A stretch of 64,000 bases of DNA from a bacterium 1XD21-70 (GTDB lineage Bacteria; Bacillota; Clostridia; Lachnospirales; Lachnospiraceae): the NCBI GenBank assembly GCA_003669055.1, contig RAYB01000010.1, forward strand, positions 1 to 64,000, written 5' to 3'. Numbering within the stretch: position 1 is the first letter of the stretch; each line of letters begins with the position of its first letter. This document shows positions 37,701-45,318 of this stretch, piece after piece. Below the pieces are notes generated by a model. The model did not search any database. It saw only the letters and a program-made list of their open reading frames with translations, and had not been told where the DNA came from. The position numbers and the translations under genes are program-made.

Positions 37701-38147
37701 TACCGCACCTACCTCTCTTTCGATATGCAGCAGCTGATTCAAAATGAGGAAGGGGTGCTGCAGATCCGGCTCAGCCGTATGCTTAAGAAGAATTCCGGGG
37801 GAGAGGGGCAGAACCCGCTTTATGTGGCGCTGCTGGCCAGCTTTGCGCGGATGTATAAGCTGGACGCAACCCCGGGGTTTTTGCGGAATCCGACGCTGCG
37901 GCTGGTGGTGTTTGACGAGGCATTCTCGAAGATGGATGCCGAGAAGGTGGCCAGCTGCATAAAACTGATCCGGGGGCTGGGGTTCCAGGCGCTGATTAGC
38001 GCAACGAATGACAAGATACAGAATTATCTGGAGACGGTAGACAAGGTTTTTGTGTTTGCCAATCCCAACAAGAAAGCGATCTCTGTGCAGGAGTTTGAAA
38101 AGAAGGAGTTCAAAAGCCTGCAGGAGGGCATGGAGGAGGAGCGATGA
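34752..38147 (+). CDS. jetC: Wadjet JetC / MksB-type SMC-like ATPase
   Basis: A 1,131-residue SMC-type ATPase. Walker A is GHSGSGKST at 35-43, the ABC signature SGGEG begins at S1015, and Walker B ends with D1055-E1056 in VVFDEAFSKMD. Long charged coiled-coil arms (about 240-480 and 600-900) flank a middle hinge-like segment. All ATPase residues seem intact. ATG 34752 has AGGAGG 9 bases upstream inside jetB; ATG 34743 is possible but poorly spaced. Its stop codon overlaps the aroD start. The jetD nuclease normally following jetC is missing. Confidence 0.9.
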   Translation: MEKRFEALSRICLNNWHYIRHKTLSFHEGINFFTGHSGSGKSTVIDAMQIVFYANTDGRGFFNKAAADDSDRSLIEYLRGMVNIGEDNRFSYLRNQNFSSTVVLEMRRTDTGECQCIGVVFDVETATNEISRMFFWHQGPLPEHKYRVAGGQEAGRDSCPAGRAMSVEEAKRWLLGNFPKEGCYFGSHNERFRRQLYDVWLGGLDEKRFPLLFKRAIPFRMNIRLEDFVKEYICMEQDIHIEDMQQSVMEYGRMQRKIEDTCREIELLKEICGQYGRVAEKQQERDACGYFGARLDILQGRLEVSECQEKIHVLQENAHSAAGEAKRLQAELEEMEAKGEELLRQISMSGYEQMKEQLLSLNELVERLGSSSARWEQTAGRLKAWEEEDCVSNRTLWDIEAFAKGTIGEEGLLRLKKDLAELKKDAARQQQGALGQLRELKKSLERAREERSQLKAGNKAYPKELEQARTFLQNALCRETGKSVQVSVLADLLDIRDEEWRNAVEGYLGYNKLALLVEPRYAAAALRIYEGMDRARFCRVTVLDTERVAAEEHPREPGALAEEVEARSSFAQAYVDFLLGRVAKCEDVEQLRRHKVGVTKDCVSYRSYRIQHISPALYTASAYIGKNSVRQRIRLLEKSMEEWEAAMAPQQELVREAERIQGLEALGQELSVYLDWKRDKDRYPQKQAEQGRLRAKLEELSSGDVKQWEKERRELLELCGQRKEALRQRQRSADELEREKQKEQENLIRLNEELVAKERALAVQPELEEELNRLLEGRHLPRYGLLRREYLDRQEQAEGQRQQEMNRLVELRVSYLRLYQNRNFSPTKEDNQEYQDLLDHLNDERLEEFRVRAAEQARTAAEHFKDDFMYKIRSAIKEAIQQKDELNRIISRLDFGKDRYQFYIGKNKGPDGQYYDMFMDEALDINPSELNPGMDHQLNLFTVEHENHYGAMMNDLIRVFIPPENATAEELEESRRNMDKYADYRTYLSFDMQQLIQNEEGVLQIRLSRMLKKNSGGEGQNPLYVALLASFARMYKLDATPGFLRNPTLRLVVFDEAFSKMDAEKVASCIKLIRGLGFQALISATNDKIQNYLETVDKVFVFANPNKKAISVQEFEKKEFKSLQEGMEEER

Positions 38148-38908
38148 AACCAGTAGTTGTGAGGAATGTGGCGATCGGGCAGGGGAGGCCAAAGGTCTGT
38201 GTCCCGATTGTTGCTGCAGCAAAGGAGGAAATCCTGCGTGCGGCAGAAAATATGGAGGAAATCCCGGCAGATATCGTGGAATGGCGTGCTGACTGGTATG
38301 AGGATGCCCTGCAGACGGAGAAAGTGGTGCAGCTGGCAGGCTTTTTGCGGGAAAAGCTGGGGGAGAAGCCGCTTCTTTTTACCTTCCGGACAGCCAGGGA
38401 GGGCGGGGAAAAGGCTCTGCCTGCAGAGGAATATGAGGCGCTGAATACTGCCGTGGTGCAAAGCGGTTATGTGGACTTGCTGGATGTGGAACTGCTGGCC
38501 GGGGACGAGGCAGTGACCCGGATGCTTGATGAAGCACACCGCAGGCAGGTACGGGTCATCTGCTCAAACCATGATTTCTTTAAGACGCCGCCAAAGGAGG
38601 AGATGCTGGGGCGCCTGCGCAAAATGCAGCAGCTGGGCGCGGATATCTTAAAACTGGCGGTGATGCCGCAGTCAAAGAGGGATGTGCTGGCACTTTTGGA
38701 GGTGACGCTGGAGATGAGCGAGGAGGCGGTGGGATATCCGGTTGTCACGATGTCGATGGCCTCTTTGGGGATGGTCAGCAGGCTGGTAGGGGAAGCCTTT
38801 GGCTCAGCGATCTCCTATGGGGCAGTCGGGCAGCGGTCGGCGCCGGGGCAGCCGGGGGCAAGGGAACTGGCCGAAGTGCTGGATATGATCCACCGGAATT
38901 TGGAGTAG
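38144..38908 (+). CDS. aroD: type I 3-dehydroquinate dehydratase
   Basis: A 254-residue shikimate-pathway enzyme. The Schiff-base lysine is K170 in ILKLAVMPQ. Other active-site motifs are VEWRADWYE near residue 45, LLDVELLAGD near 108, and the C-terminal SYGAVGQRSAPGQ. The start ATG shares bases with the jetC TGA stop, and GGAGGAGCG precedes it inside jetC. No other aro gene is nearby, so its position after an SMC operon is curious. A strong terminator ends the unit. Confidence 0.95.
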   Translation: MKPVVVRNVAIGQGRPKVCVPIVAAAKEEILRAAENMEEIPADIVEWRADWYEDALQTEKVVQLAGFLREKLGEKPLLFTFRTAREGGEKALPAEEYEALNTAVVQSGYVDLLDVELLAGDEAVTRMLDEAHRRQVRVICSNHDFFKTPPKEEMLGRLRKMQQLGADILKLAVMPQSKRDVLALLEVTLEMSEEAVGYPVVTMSMASLGMVSRLVGEAFGSAISYGAVGQRSAPGQPGARELAEVLDMIHRNLE

Positions 38909-38931
38909 GCTACATACAGACAGGTAGTAGG

Positions 38932-38962
38932 GCTGCCGCAGCTTTGCGGCAGCTTCTTTTTA
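38932..38962 (+). terminator. terminator after aroD
   Basis: GCTGCCGCA pairs with TGCGGCAGC around GCTT, followed by TTCTTTTT. It closes the MATE-jetABC-aroD unit. Confidence 0.92.
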
Positions 38963-39010
38963 TGCGCAGGCCCGTGCAGTAGAAATCATAATTTTGTAAG
39001 GATTTTTCTC

Positions 39011-39039
39011 TTGCAGAAATTGGGAATCTGTGGTATAAG
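39011..39039 (+). promoter_or_regulatory. promoter of the ytrA-type operon
   Basis: TTGCAG (39011-39016) and TATAAG (39034-39039) have a 17-bp spacer. The -10 overlaps the operator at 39035-39065. Confidence 0.65.
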
Positions 39040-39065
39040 TGTATTAACAATCTTAGTACACTTAT
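39035..39065 (+). promoter_or_regulatory. YtrA-type operator (AGTGTA-N13-TACACT)
   Basis: A perfect 9-bp inverted repeat, ATAAGTGTA (39035-39043) and TACACTTAT (39057-39065), has 13 bases between its arms. It contains AGTGTA-N13-TACACT, the arrangement I recall for Bacillus subtilis YtrA. It overlaps the -10 and start site, so binding would block transcription of the operon. Confidence 0.85.
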
Positions 39066-39095
39066 CCACGAGGGCTGGGAGAAAGGGGAATATAG

Positions 39096-39488
39096 ATGAT
39101 TCTGCTGGATTTAAAGGACAGCCGGCCAATTTATGAGCAGGTGGTAGAACGGCTCCAGGAACTGATGATGCTGGGGATCCTGGAAGAAGACAGCCAGATG
39201 CCCTCCGTGCGCAGCCTGGCCATGGAACTCTCGATTAATCCGAATACCATTCAGAGGGCATATGGGGAACTGGAGCGCAGGGGATATACTTATTCTGTAA
39301 AAGGGCGCGGCAGCTTTGTGGGCAGTATCCGTAAGCTGCGGGAGGCAAGGCAGTCAGAGATGGCAAAAAAACTGGGGGGGCTGGCAAAAGAAGCAAAGAC
39401 GATAGGCATTGGCCGGGATGAATTTGTGGATCTGGCACACCAGGCATATGATGAGGCCGGGAACGTGCAGGAAGGGGTGACAGTATGA
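39096..39488 (+). CDS. GntR family repressor, YtrA subfamily
   Basis: A 130-residue regulator: an N-terminal winged helix (DSRPIYEQVVERL, SVRSLAMELSINPNTIQRAY) and only a short C-terminal helical tail, typical of the YtrA subfamily. It should repress its own operon through the operator at 39035-39065 and be relieved by cell-envelope stress such as lipid II-binding antibiotics in known relatives. GAAAGGGGAATATAG is upstream of the start. It overlaps the ABC ATPase gene by 4 bases. Confidence 0.9.
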   Translation: MILLDLKDSRPIYEQVVERLQELMMLGILEEDSQMPSVRSLAMELSINPNTIQRAYGELERRGYTYSVKGRGSFVGSIRKLREARQSEMAKKLGGLAKEAKTIGIGRDEFVDLAHQAYDEAGNVQEGVTV

Positions 39489-40384
39489 TAGAAGCAGTGA
39501 ACCTGACAAAACAATTCGATGATATTGTGGCGGTGGACCATATCAATGCCCAGATCCGGGACGGAAGTGTGTTTGGCCTGATCGGAACCAACGGTGCAGG
39601 CAAGAGCACATTTTTGCGGATGGCGGCAGGGGTATTAAAGCCCGATGCAGGAACGATCACCATCGACGGGATGGAGGTATTTGAGAACGAGGAGGCGAAG
39701 AGGCGTTTTTTCTATATTTCAGATGACCAGTATTTTTTCGGCAATTCCACCCCCAGGGACATGATGGCGTATTACCGGATCGCCTACCCTTCTTTTGACA
39801 AGGAGCGCTTCCACGGGCTGATGCGCAGTTTTGGCCTGGATGAGGGGCGCAAGATCAATACCTTCTCCAAGGGCATGAAAAAGCAGGTTTCCGTGATCTG
39901 CGGTGTCTGCGCAGGGACGGATTATCTGTTCTGTGACGAGACTTTTGACGGCCTGGACCCGGTGATGCGCCAGGCAGTAAAGAGCATTTTTGCCAATGAT
40001 ATGCAGGAACGCCACCTGACACCGATCATTGCCTCCCATAACCTGCGGGAATTGGAGGACATCTGTGACCATGTGGGGCTTCTGCACAAGGGCGGGATCC
40101 TTTTAAGCCGGGATTTGGATGAGATGAAGATGAATATCCACAAGGTGCAGTGCGTGCTGGCGGAAGGGATGGATCCGGAGGGGCTGGAAGGCATGGAGAT
40201 CATCAAGAAAGAGAGCAGGGGGAGGCTTCTGACACTGACAGTACGGGGAGACTTAAGCCGGGTGGAGCATGCCATGCAGACGGCAAACCCGGTATTTTAT
40301 GAGACGATCCCCCTGTCCCTGGAGGAAATCTTTATCAGTGAAACGGAGGTTGTGGGCTATGACATCAAAAAACTTATTTTTTAA
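39485..40384 (+). CDS. ABC transporter ATP-binding protein (YtrB-like)
   Basis: A 299-residue ABC ATPase with Walker A GTNGAGKST, a signature with KGMKKQVSV in place of the usual LSGGQ, and Walker B YLFCDETFDGLD. This atypical signature is common in the exporters linked to YtrA regulators. It pairs with the permease that overlaps its 3' end. The ~70 C-terminal residues are an accessory region. Function is probably export or envelope-stress protection, not proven. Confidence 0.9.
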   Translation: MIEAVNLTKQFDDIVAVDHINAQIRDGSVFGLIGTNGAGKSTFLRMAAGVLKPDAGTITIDGMEVFENEEAKRRFFYISDDQYFFGNSTPRDMMAYYRIAYPSFDKERFHGLMRSFGLDEGRKINTFSKGMKKQVSVICGVCAGTDYLFCDETFDGLDPVMRQAVKSIFANDMQERHLTPIIASHNLRELEDICDHVGLLHKGGILLSRDLDEMKMNIHKVQCVLAEGMDPEGLEGMEIIKKESRGRLLTLTVRGDLSRVEHAMQTANPVFYETIPLSLEEIFISETEVVGYDIKKLIF

Positions 40385-42740
40385 GCTGATGAAAGAGGAC
40401 TTGAAAAGGCGCATATGGGCGGTGGCTTTGCTCAGCCTGGGATTCTTCTTTTTCTATCCGGTGGTGGCGGCGTTTACGGCCGGCGAGATCAAGGAATACA
40501 TGGATTATGCAAAAGGGCTGGCAGAATATGAAGAAAGGCTTGTCCGGTGGCTGTCCTTTAACTGCGGGATGACGGTGTTTTTGATGATGGTAGCGTCGCT
40601 GATCTGCGGCCTGAGCAGTTTTTCCTATTTAAACTCCAAAAGCAAGGTGGATTTCTACCATGGGCTCCCGGTGAGGAGGGAGAAGCTGTTTGCCGCCAAT
40701 TTCCTCAATGGGATCCTCATCCTGGCGGTTCCTTACGGGATATGCCAGGTGCTTGCGGTGCTGGTGGGAATTTCCAACGGAGCGGGTTCCGCCAGGCTTT
40801 GGCAGGTAGCCCTGGCGGCTTATGGCCTGCATGTCACTTACTACATCCTGATGTATTCCACGGTGGTGGTAGCGGCCATGATGACGGGGCATCTGGTAAT
40901 TGCTTTCTTGGGCACCGCGGTGTTTGCCGCGTACATGCCCATGGCGACGGGGCTGCTGCTCGGATACCTTTCCTGCTTTTTTGTGACCTATGCACCCCAT
41001 CTGCCGGGGCTCTTGTCCGAGGATATGATGATGCATGGGATCCGCTTTTCTCCGGTTGCGGAGTATATTTATCAGCTGGGGCATAACGGGCAGCAGTACA
41101 TGAGCCCGGAACCTATGGCCATACCCGTGATGACGGCCTGGGCGGTTTCAGTCCTTCTGGCTCTGCTGTCCGGATTTTTGTACCGGAAACGCCCGTCAGA
41201 GGCGGCGGGGAAGGCCATGGCATTCCCGGTAACGCGCCCGGTGATCCGGATCCTTTTGACTATGCTGTCATCTTTGGGGATGGGGCTGTTTCTCTATGCA
41301 ATGCGGAATTCCGTGGGCTGGGCGTTCTTTGGGATTGTGTTCGGCGGGGGGATCTGCCATTGTGTGGTGGAGATTATTTATCATTTTGACTTTAGGAAGC
41401 TGTTTTCCCATAAGCTGCAGCTGGTGTGCTGCCTGGCGGCAGCGGCGGCGGTCTTTCTGGTGTTCCGGTTCGACCTTCTCGGCTATGACCGGTATCTGCC
41501 GAAGGCCGGCCAGGTGCGGGAGGCATCCATCCATGTGGATAGGCTGATGAATTGGGTATCCTATGGCAATACGGAAAATTTGCCGGACGGCCAGGGCGGC
41601 CATTATGAGTGGGTGGATGAAAGTTCCAACCGTTATGTGATCCAGAATATGGAGTACCATGATATTGAAAACCTGCTTGCCATTGCTTCCGATGGGATCA
41701 GCCGGGCAGAGGAGAACAAAAGAACGACGGTTCCCAGGGACAGCAGATATTATAACGAACGGGAAGATTATGGCAAACAGCAGCTCTGGAGCCGGGTGGA
41801 GGTCTGTTATACGCTCAATAGCGGGAGAAAGGTAAGCCGGAGTTACTATATGCCGGTCTATAACGAGAAGCTGCGCTCTGCTACGGGCAGGCTTTACGCC
41901 AATGAAGAGTTCAAAAAGGGCGTGTTCCCGCTTCTGTCTAGGACGGCAGACCAGGTAGCTGCAATCCGTTTCCGGGGAGAATATTCCCTGGGGGACAGCA
42001 GGGAGAATGAGGTTTGCTTAAGGCAATTGCCTGACGGGGAGAAGGCGCAGCTTTTGGAAACCTACCAGAGGGAGTTTGCTGCCATGACCTTAGAAAGGAT
42101 GGAGTCGGAGATGCCCATTGGCCTGATCCGTTTCAGCCAGGAGGCAGATGAGGCAGGCATGGACTGGTGGGCCGGGCAGGATGCGTTGGGGGACAGGGCA
42201 AAGGAAAACTATAAAGGGTATTATTACTGGGCAAGGAATGACCTTGCCGACAAAGATTTTTATCCCGTATACCCCTCCTTTACCGAGACGATCCGGCTTT
42301 TGGAGGCACAGGGAGTTAAGGCCGGCGGATATCTGGCTGAACTGGATGTGCGGGCAGCCCGGGTGGAACTGAACGATGATTATTTGGCCGGCTATTATAG
42401 CTTTTCAGAGGATACCGGCACCGTGATGGCTGAGACGGGAATCTATGGAGAATACGGGAACTATTTCTTTATCCGGGATCCGGAGAGGATTGCACAGATC
42501 CGGGAGGATGTGGTATCAAGTGCGTTGTGCTACTATAATCCGGTTTTCCCGATAGAGGATTTGAATGTCTGCCTGATGGTGTGGGATCCGGGATCCGATA
42601 CAGGGGAGGAAAGAGAAGGCAGAGCCGATATGCCATATGAAAACGGCAGCGAGGGGGATTGGAATGCCAGTGTTGAGGTGAGGTTCCCCCAAGGCCAGGT
42701 GCCGGAGTTTTTGTGGGAAAAATTAGAAACTGCACAGTAG
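40359..42740 (+). CDS. ABC transporter permease, large (YtrA-linked)
   Basis: A 793-residue membrane protein: about 10 hydrophobic segments in the first ~390 residues, then a ~400-residue soluble part, probably extracellular. The latter resembles what is called DUF6449 in other Clostridia, though I recall this only loosely. ATG 40359 has GGAGGT upstream and overlaps the ATPase gene by 26 bases. It is the partner of the preceding ATPase. A strong hairpin at 42773 ends the operon. Confidence 0.82.
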   Translation: MTSKNLFFKLMKEDLKRRIWAVALLSLGFFFFYPVVAAFTAGEIKEYMDYAKGLAEYEERLVRWLSFNCGMTVFLMMVASLICGLSSFSYLNSKSKVDFYHGLPVRREKLFAANFLNGILILAVPYGICQVLAVLVGISNGAGSARLWQVALAAYGLHVTYYILMYSTVVVAAMMTGHLVIAFLGTAVFAAYMPMATGLLLGYLSCFFVTYAPHLPGLLSEDMMMHGIRFSPVAEYIYQLGHNGQQYMSPEPMAIPVMTAWAVSVLLALLSGFLYRKRPSEAAGKAMAFPVTRPVIRILLTMLSSLGMGLFLYAMRNSVGWAFFGIVFGGGICHCVVEIIYHFDFRKLFSHKLQLVCCLAAAAAVFLVFRFDLLGYDRYLPKAGQVREASIHVDRLMNWVSYGNTENLPDGQGGHYEWVDESSNRYVIQNMEYHDIENLLAIASDGISRAEENKRTTVPRDSRYYNEREDYGKQQLWSRVEVCYTLNSGRKVSRSYYMPVYNEKLRSATGRLYANEEFKKGVFPLLSRTADQVAAIRFRGEYSLGDSRENEVCLRQLPDGEKAQLLETYQREFAAMTLERMESEMPIGLIRFSQEADEAGMDWWAGQDALGDRAKENYKGYYYWARNDLADKDFYPVYPSFTETIRLLEAQGVKAGGYLAELDVRAARVELNDDYLAGYYSFSEDTGTVMAETGIYGEYGNYFFIRDPERIAQIREDVVSSALCYYNPVFPIEDLNVCLMVWDPGSDTGEEREGRADMPYENGSEGDWNASVEVRFPQGQVPEFLWEKLETAQ

Positions 42741-42772
42741 GCAGGAGGCCATAAGGGCACAAGGAGAAGGCG

Positions 42773-42809
42773 AGGAGGATTGAGGGAACCCTTAATCCTC
42801 CTGGCTTTT
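42773..42809 (+). terminator. terminator of the ytrA-type operon
   Basis: AGGAGGATTGAGGG pairs with CCCTTAATCCTCCT (one wobble) and is followed by GGCTTTTC. It starts 33 bp after the permease stop. Confidence 0.75.
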
Positions 42810-42861
42810 CAGGAAAGACGGTTTCTGCTGCCAGAGGGTCAGCGCATCCGGCAAAAAAGCG

Positions 42862-42888
42862 TTGACAAAGCCGGGGGGGGGGTAAAAT
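42862..42888 (+). promoter_or_regulatory. promoter with a 10-G tract in its spacer
   Basis: TTGACA (42862-42867) and TAAAAT (42883-42888) are only 15 bp apart, and the spacer ends with ten consecutive G (42873-42882). Slippage of the tract would change the spacing toward or away from the optimal 17 bp. A second promoter, TTGACG (42892-42897) and TAGGAT (42915-42920) with 17 bp, lies just downstream and could drive the operon on its own. Confidence 0.6.
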
Positions 42889-42986
42889 GGATTGACGGAT
42901 GAGGAGGATAGGAGTAGGATAGTAGGGATAGAATACCCGGAGGAAGAACCACTGGCAGAGGCAACAACAATAAGAGGAGTTTTGAC

Positions 42987-44315
42987 ATGACAGATCAGGA
43001 ATTTGAGAAGGGATTGGCCGAACTGATGGCGGAGGATGCGCCAGGAAAGAAGAAAAAGACGAAAAAAGGCAAAAAAAATTGGAGGTTCTGGAAATCCTGG
43101 AGCAGGAAAAAGAAAATAATTGCGGGGGTGGTGGTTGTGGCTGCTGCTCTCTTTGTGGCGGTGAAGGGAAAAGGAAACAGCGGCGAGGGGGCAATCATGG
43201 TATCTACGGTTCCCTTGGCAAAGGGCGATGTGGAGGAGATACTGTCCATCAGCGGGCCGGTTTCCGGCACAGACAGCGCGGAGGTGGTATCCCGCCTCCA
43301 TGCGGAGATTGAGGAGATCTTGGTGAAGGAGGGGGATAAGGTCAAGGCGGGGCAGGTGTTGGCGCGCCTGGATCCGGCGGATGTGCAGAAAGAGGTGGAG
43401 ATCGCCCAGAATGCCTATGACCTGGCGGTGGCGGAGAAAAACGAAGCCCAGATCCAGGCAGAGGCCGGATACGGGAAAGCGCGGCAGGACGAGCAGGCGG
43501 CCAAAAGGGATTATGACCGCAAGGCCATGCTGTTTGCCGGAGGGGATGTTTCCCAGATGGAACTGGAGGCGGCGCGGGATGCGCTGGCAGAGGCATCCAG
43601 GCAGGTTTCCACCTTTACTTTGCAAAACGGCAGGCCGGTGGCCAGCGATTCGTATTTTTTGAGGATCAAGAATGCGGAGTTTGAACTGGAAAAGAAGAAA
43701 AAGCAGCTGGAAGAGGTGGAGGTTACCAGCCCCATTGACGGTACGGTGGTGCGGGTCAACTCCCGGGTGGGCCGTTTTGCGGACACGGTGGATGATGACA
43801 GGCCGCTGTTTTCCATTGACAACCTGGAAAATCTGGAGATGAAGATCAATGTCAGCGAATATTCCATCGGCAAGGTAAAGGTCGGGCAGAAGGCGCAGAT
43901 CTCGGCAGATATCCTTGGCGGGGAGACGGAAGAGGGCGTGATCAGTTCGATTTCCCCTACCGGCGAGGAGAAGGGAAGCGGCTCGTCGGAACGCGTTATC
44001 CCGACTACGATCCAGATCCAGAACCCGCATACCAAGCTGATTGCCGGGATCACGGCGCGGGCACAGATTGTGCTTAACGAGTCAAAGGATACCTGGGTGG
44101 TGCCCATGGGGGCATTGGTGGAAAAGGAAGGCCAAACCTTCCTGGCCGCAGTGGAGGGCAATGTGGTGAAAATGATCCCCGTGGAGACGGGGGTGGAGAG
44201 TGACGTGGATGTGGAGGTCAAAGGGGAGGGGCTGGCAGAGGGGATTTTCTACATACCGTCCCCCATGCCCTTTTTAGAGGATGGCATGGCAGTTACGGCA
44301 TCCCCGATGCAGTGA
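42987..44315 (+). CDS. efflux adaptor protein (HlyD/MacA-like membrane fusion protein)
   Basis: A 442-residue protein anchored by one membrane segment at about residues 47-62, preceded by a very basic region rich in K and R. The lipoyl and coiled-coil hairpin domains follow (residues 80-270: VVSRLHAEIEEILVKEGDKV on one side, EEVEVTSPIDGTVV on the other), then the beta-barrel region (IGKVKVGQKAQISA) and a C-terminal domain. It is the Gram-positive adaptor for the ABC exporter encoded next. It is the first gene after the poly-G promoter. Confidence 0.88.
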   Translation: MTDQEFEKGLAELMAEDAPGKKKKTKKGKKNWRFWKSWSRKKKIIAGVVVVAAALFVAVKGKGNSGEGAIMVSTVPLAKGDVEEILSISGPVSGTDSAEVVSRLHAEIEEILVKEGDKVKAGQVLARLDPADVQKEVEIAQNAYDLAVAEKNEAQIQAEAGYGKARQDEQAAKRDYDRKAMLFAGGDVSQMELEAARDALAEASRQVSTFTLQNGRPVASDSYFLRIKNAEFELEKKKKQLEEVEVTSPIDGTVVRVNSRVGRFADTVDDDRPLFSIDNLENLEMKINVSEYSIGKVKVGQKAQISADILGGETEEGVISSISPTGEEKGSGSSERVIPTTIQIQNPHTKLIAGITARAQIVLNESKDTWVVPMGALVEKEGQTFLAAVEGNVVKMIPVETGVESDVDVEVKGEGLAEGIFYIPSPMPFLEDGMAVTASPMQ

Positions 44316-44373
44316 AGACCTGGCAGGCCATAGGACGTGCCGCCGAAAGGCGTGGCTGTAGCGGAGGAATCAT

Positions 44374-45318
44374 ATGAAATTATGGAATCACAGAAAAACA
44401 GAGGATCTGGGAGGCGGCTGGTTACCGGGAAAGCCTGGCAGGAAGTTTCGGGCTGGGGGGATTATCCCCAAACTTACGGCCGCTTGGGCGGACAGGCGGG
44501 GGAAGATTCCCGGGCTTCCGGGATATATCACGGAAAATATCAGTGAGGAACTGATCCGCCTGGAGGATCTGGTGAAAATCTATGATACAGGGGCGCTGAA
44601 AGTCCTGGGGTTAAAACGGATCAACCTGACGATCCACAGGGGAGAATTTGTGGCGATCATGGGGCAGTCCGGGTCAGGCAAATCGACATTGATGAATATA
44701 TTGGGCTGCCTTGACCGCCCGTCAATGGGGCATTATTACCTGGACGGGGTGGATGTGGCAGCGATGGGCCCGGATGAACTGTCGTTGATCCGGAACCGGA
44801 AGATCGGGTTTGTATTCCAGTCATTTAACTTGATTTCGCGTACCTCGGCATTGAAAAACGTGGAACTGCCGATGACTTATGCCCGCAAAGGAAAACGGTT
44901 CCGGGAACAGCGTGCCCGGGTGCTTTTGGAGCGGGTGGGGTTAGGGAAGCGGGCGGAGCATATGCCCAACGAACTATCCGGCGGCCAGAGGCAGCGGGTG
45001 GCCATTGCCCGTGCCTTAGCGAACGAGCCGCCCCTTCTTCTGGCCGACGAGCCGACGGGGAATTTGGATACGGCGGCCTCCGTGGAGATCATGGAATTGT
45101 TTTCCCAGCTCCATAAAGAGGGGACTACTGTGGTGGTGGTCACCCATGAGGAGGAGATCGCGGCGTTTACGGAGAGGATTATCCGGTTCCGGGACGGGAT
45201 GGTGGTCAGCGACCAGCCGAATATGCCCAGAAAGCCAAGGCAGGAAAAAACAGGCAGCGCCGGCATGCCGGGACAGGGCAATACGGCTGTGCCGGAAGGG
45301 GAAGAGGAGCCATGCTGA
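44374..45318 (+). CDS. MacB-type ABC exporter ATP-binding protein
   Basis: A 314-residue ATPase with Walker A GQSGSGKST, signature LSGGQRQR and Walker B LLLADEPTGNLD, the LolD/MacB type. The ABC domain begins only at about residue 60; the preceding ~60 residues are basic, glycine/proline-rich, and unlike any domain I know. ATG 44374 has GGAGGAAT, so this extension seems real. It overlaps the first permease by 7 bases. It energises the two FtsX-like permeases. Confidence 0.9.
   Translation: MKLWNHRKTEDLGGGWLPGKPGRKFRAGGIIPKLTAAWADRRGKIPGLPGYITENISEELIRLEDLVKIYDTGALKVLGLKRINLTIHRGEFVAIMGQSGSGKSTLMNILGCLDRPSMGHYYLDGVDVAAMGPDELSLIRNRKIGFVFQSFNLISRTSALKNVELPMTYARKGKRFREQRARVLLERVGLGKRAEHMPNELSGGQRQRVAIARALANEPPLLLADEPTGNLDTAASVEIMELFSQLHKEGTTVVVVTHEEEIAAFTERIIRFRDGMVVSDQPNMPRKPRQEKTGSAGMPGQGNTAVPEGEEEPC

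Noticed and set aside
38144-38908. The gene after jetC considered as a divergent jetD
   Set aside because: It shows all type I dehydroquinase motifs including K170 and has no TOPRIM or JetD features.
42469-44030. Long open frames on the reverse strand opposite the efflux adaptor and the preceding gap
   Set aside because: They run antisense to a clear HlyD-type gene, have no family motifs or ribosome binding site, and their lengths follow from the GC-rich codon pattern of the real gene.
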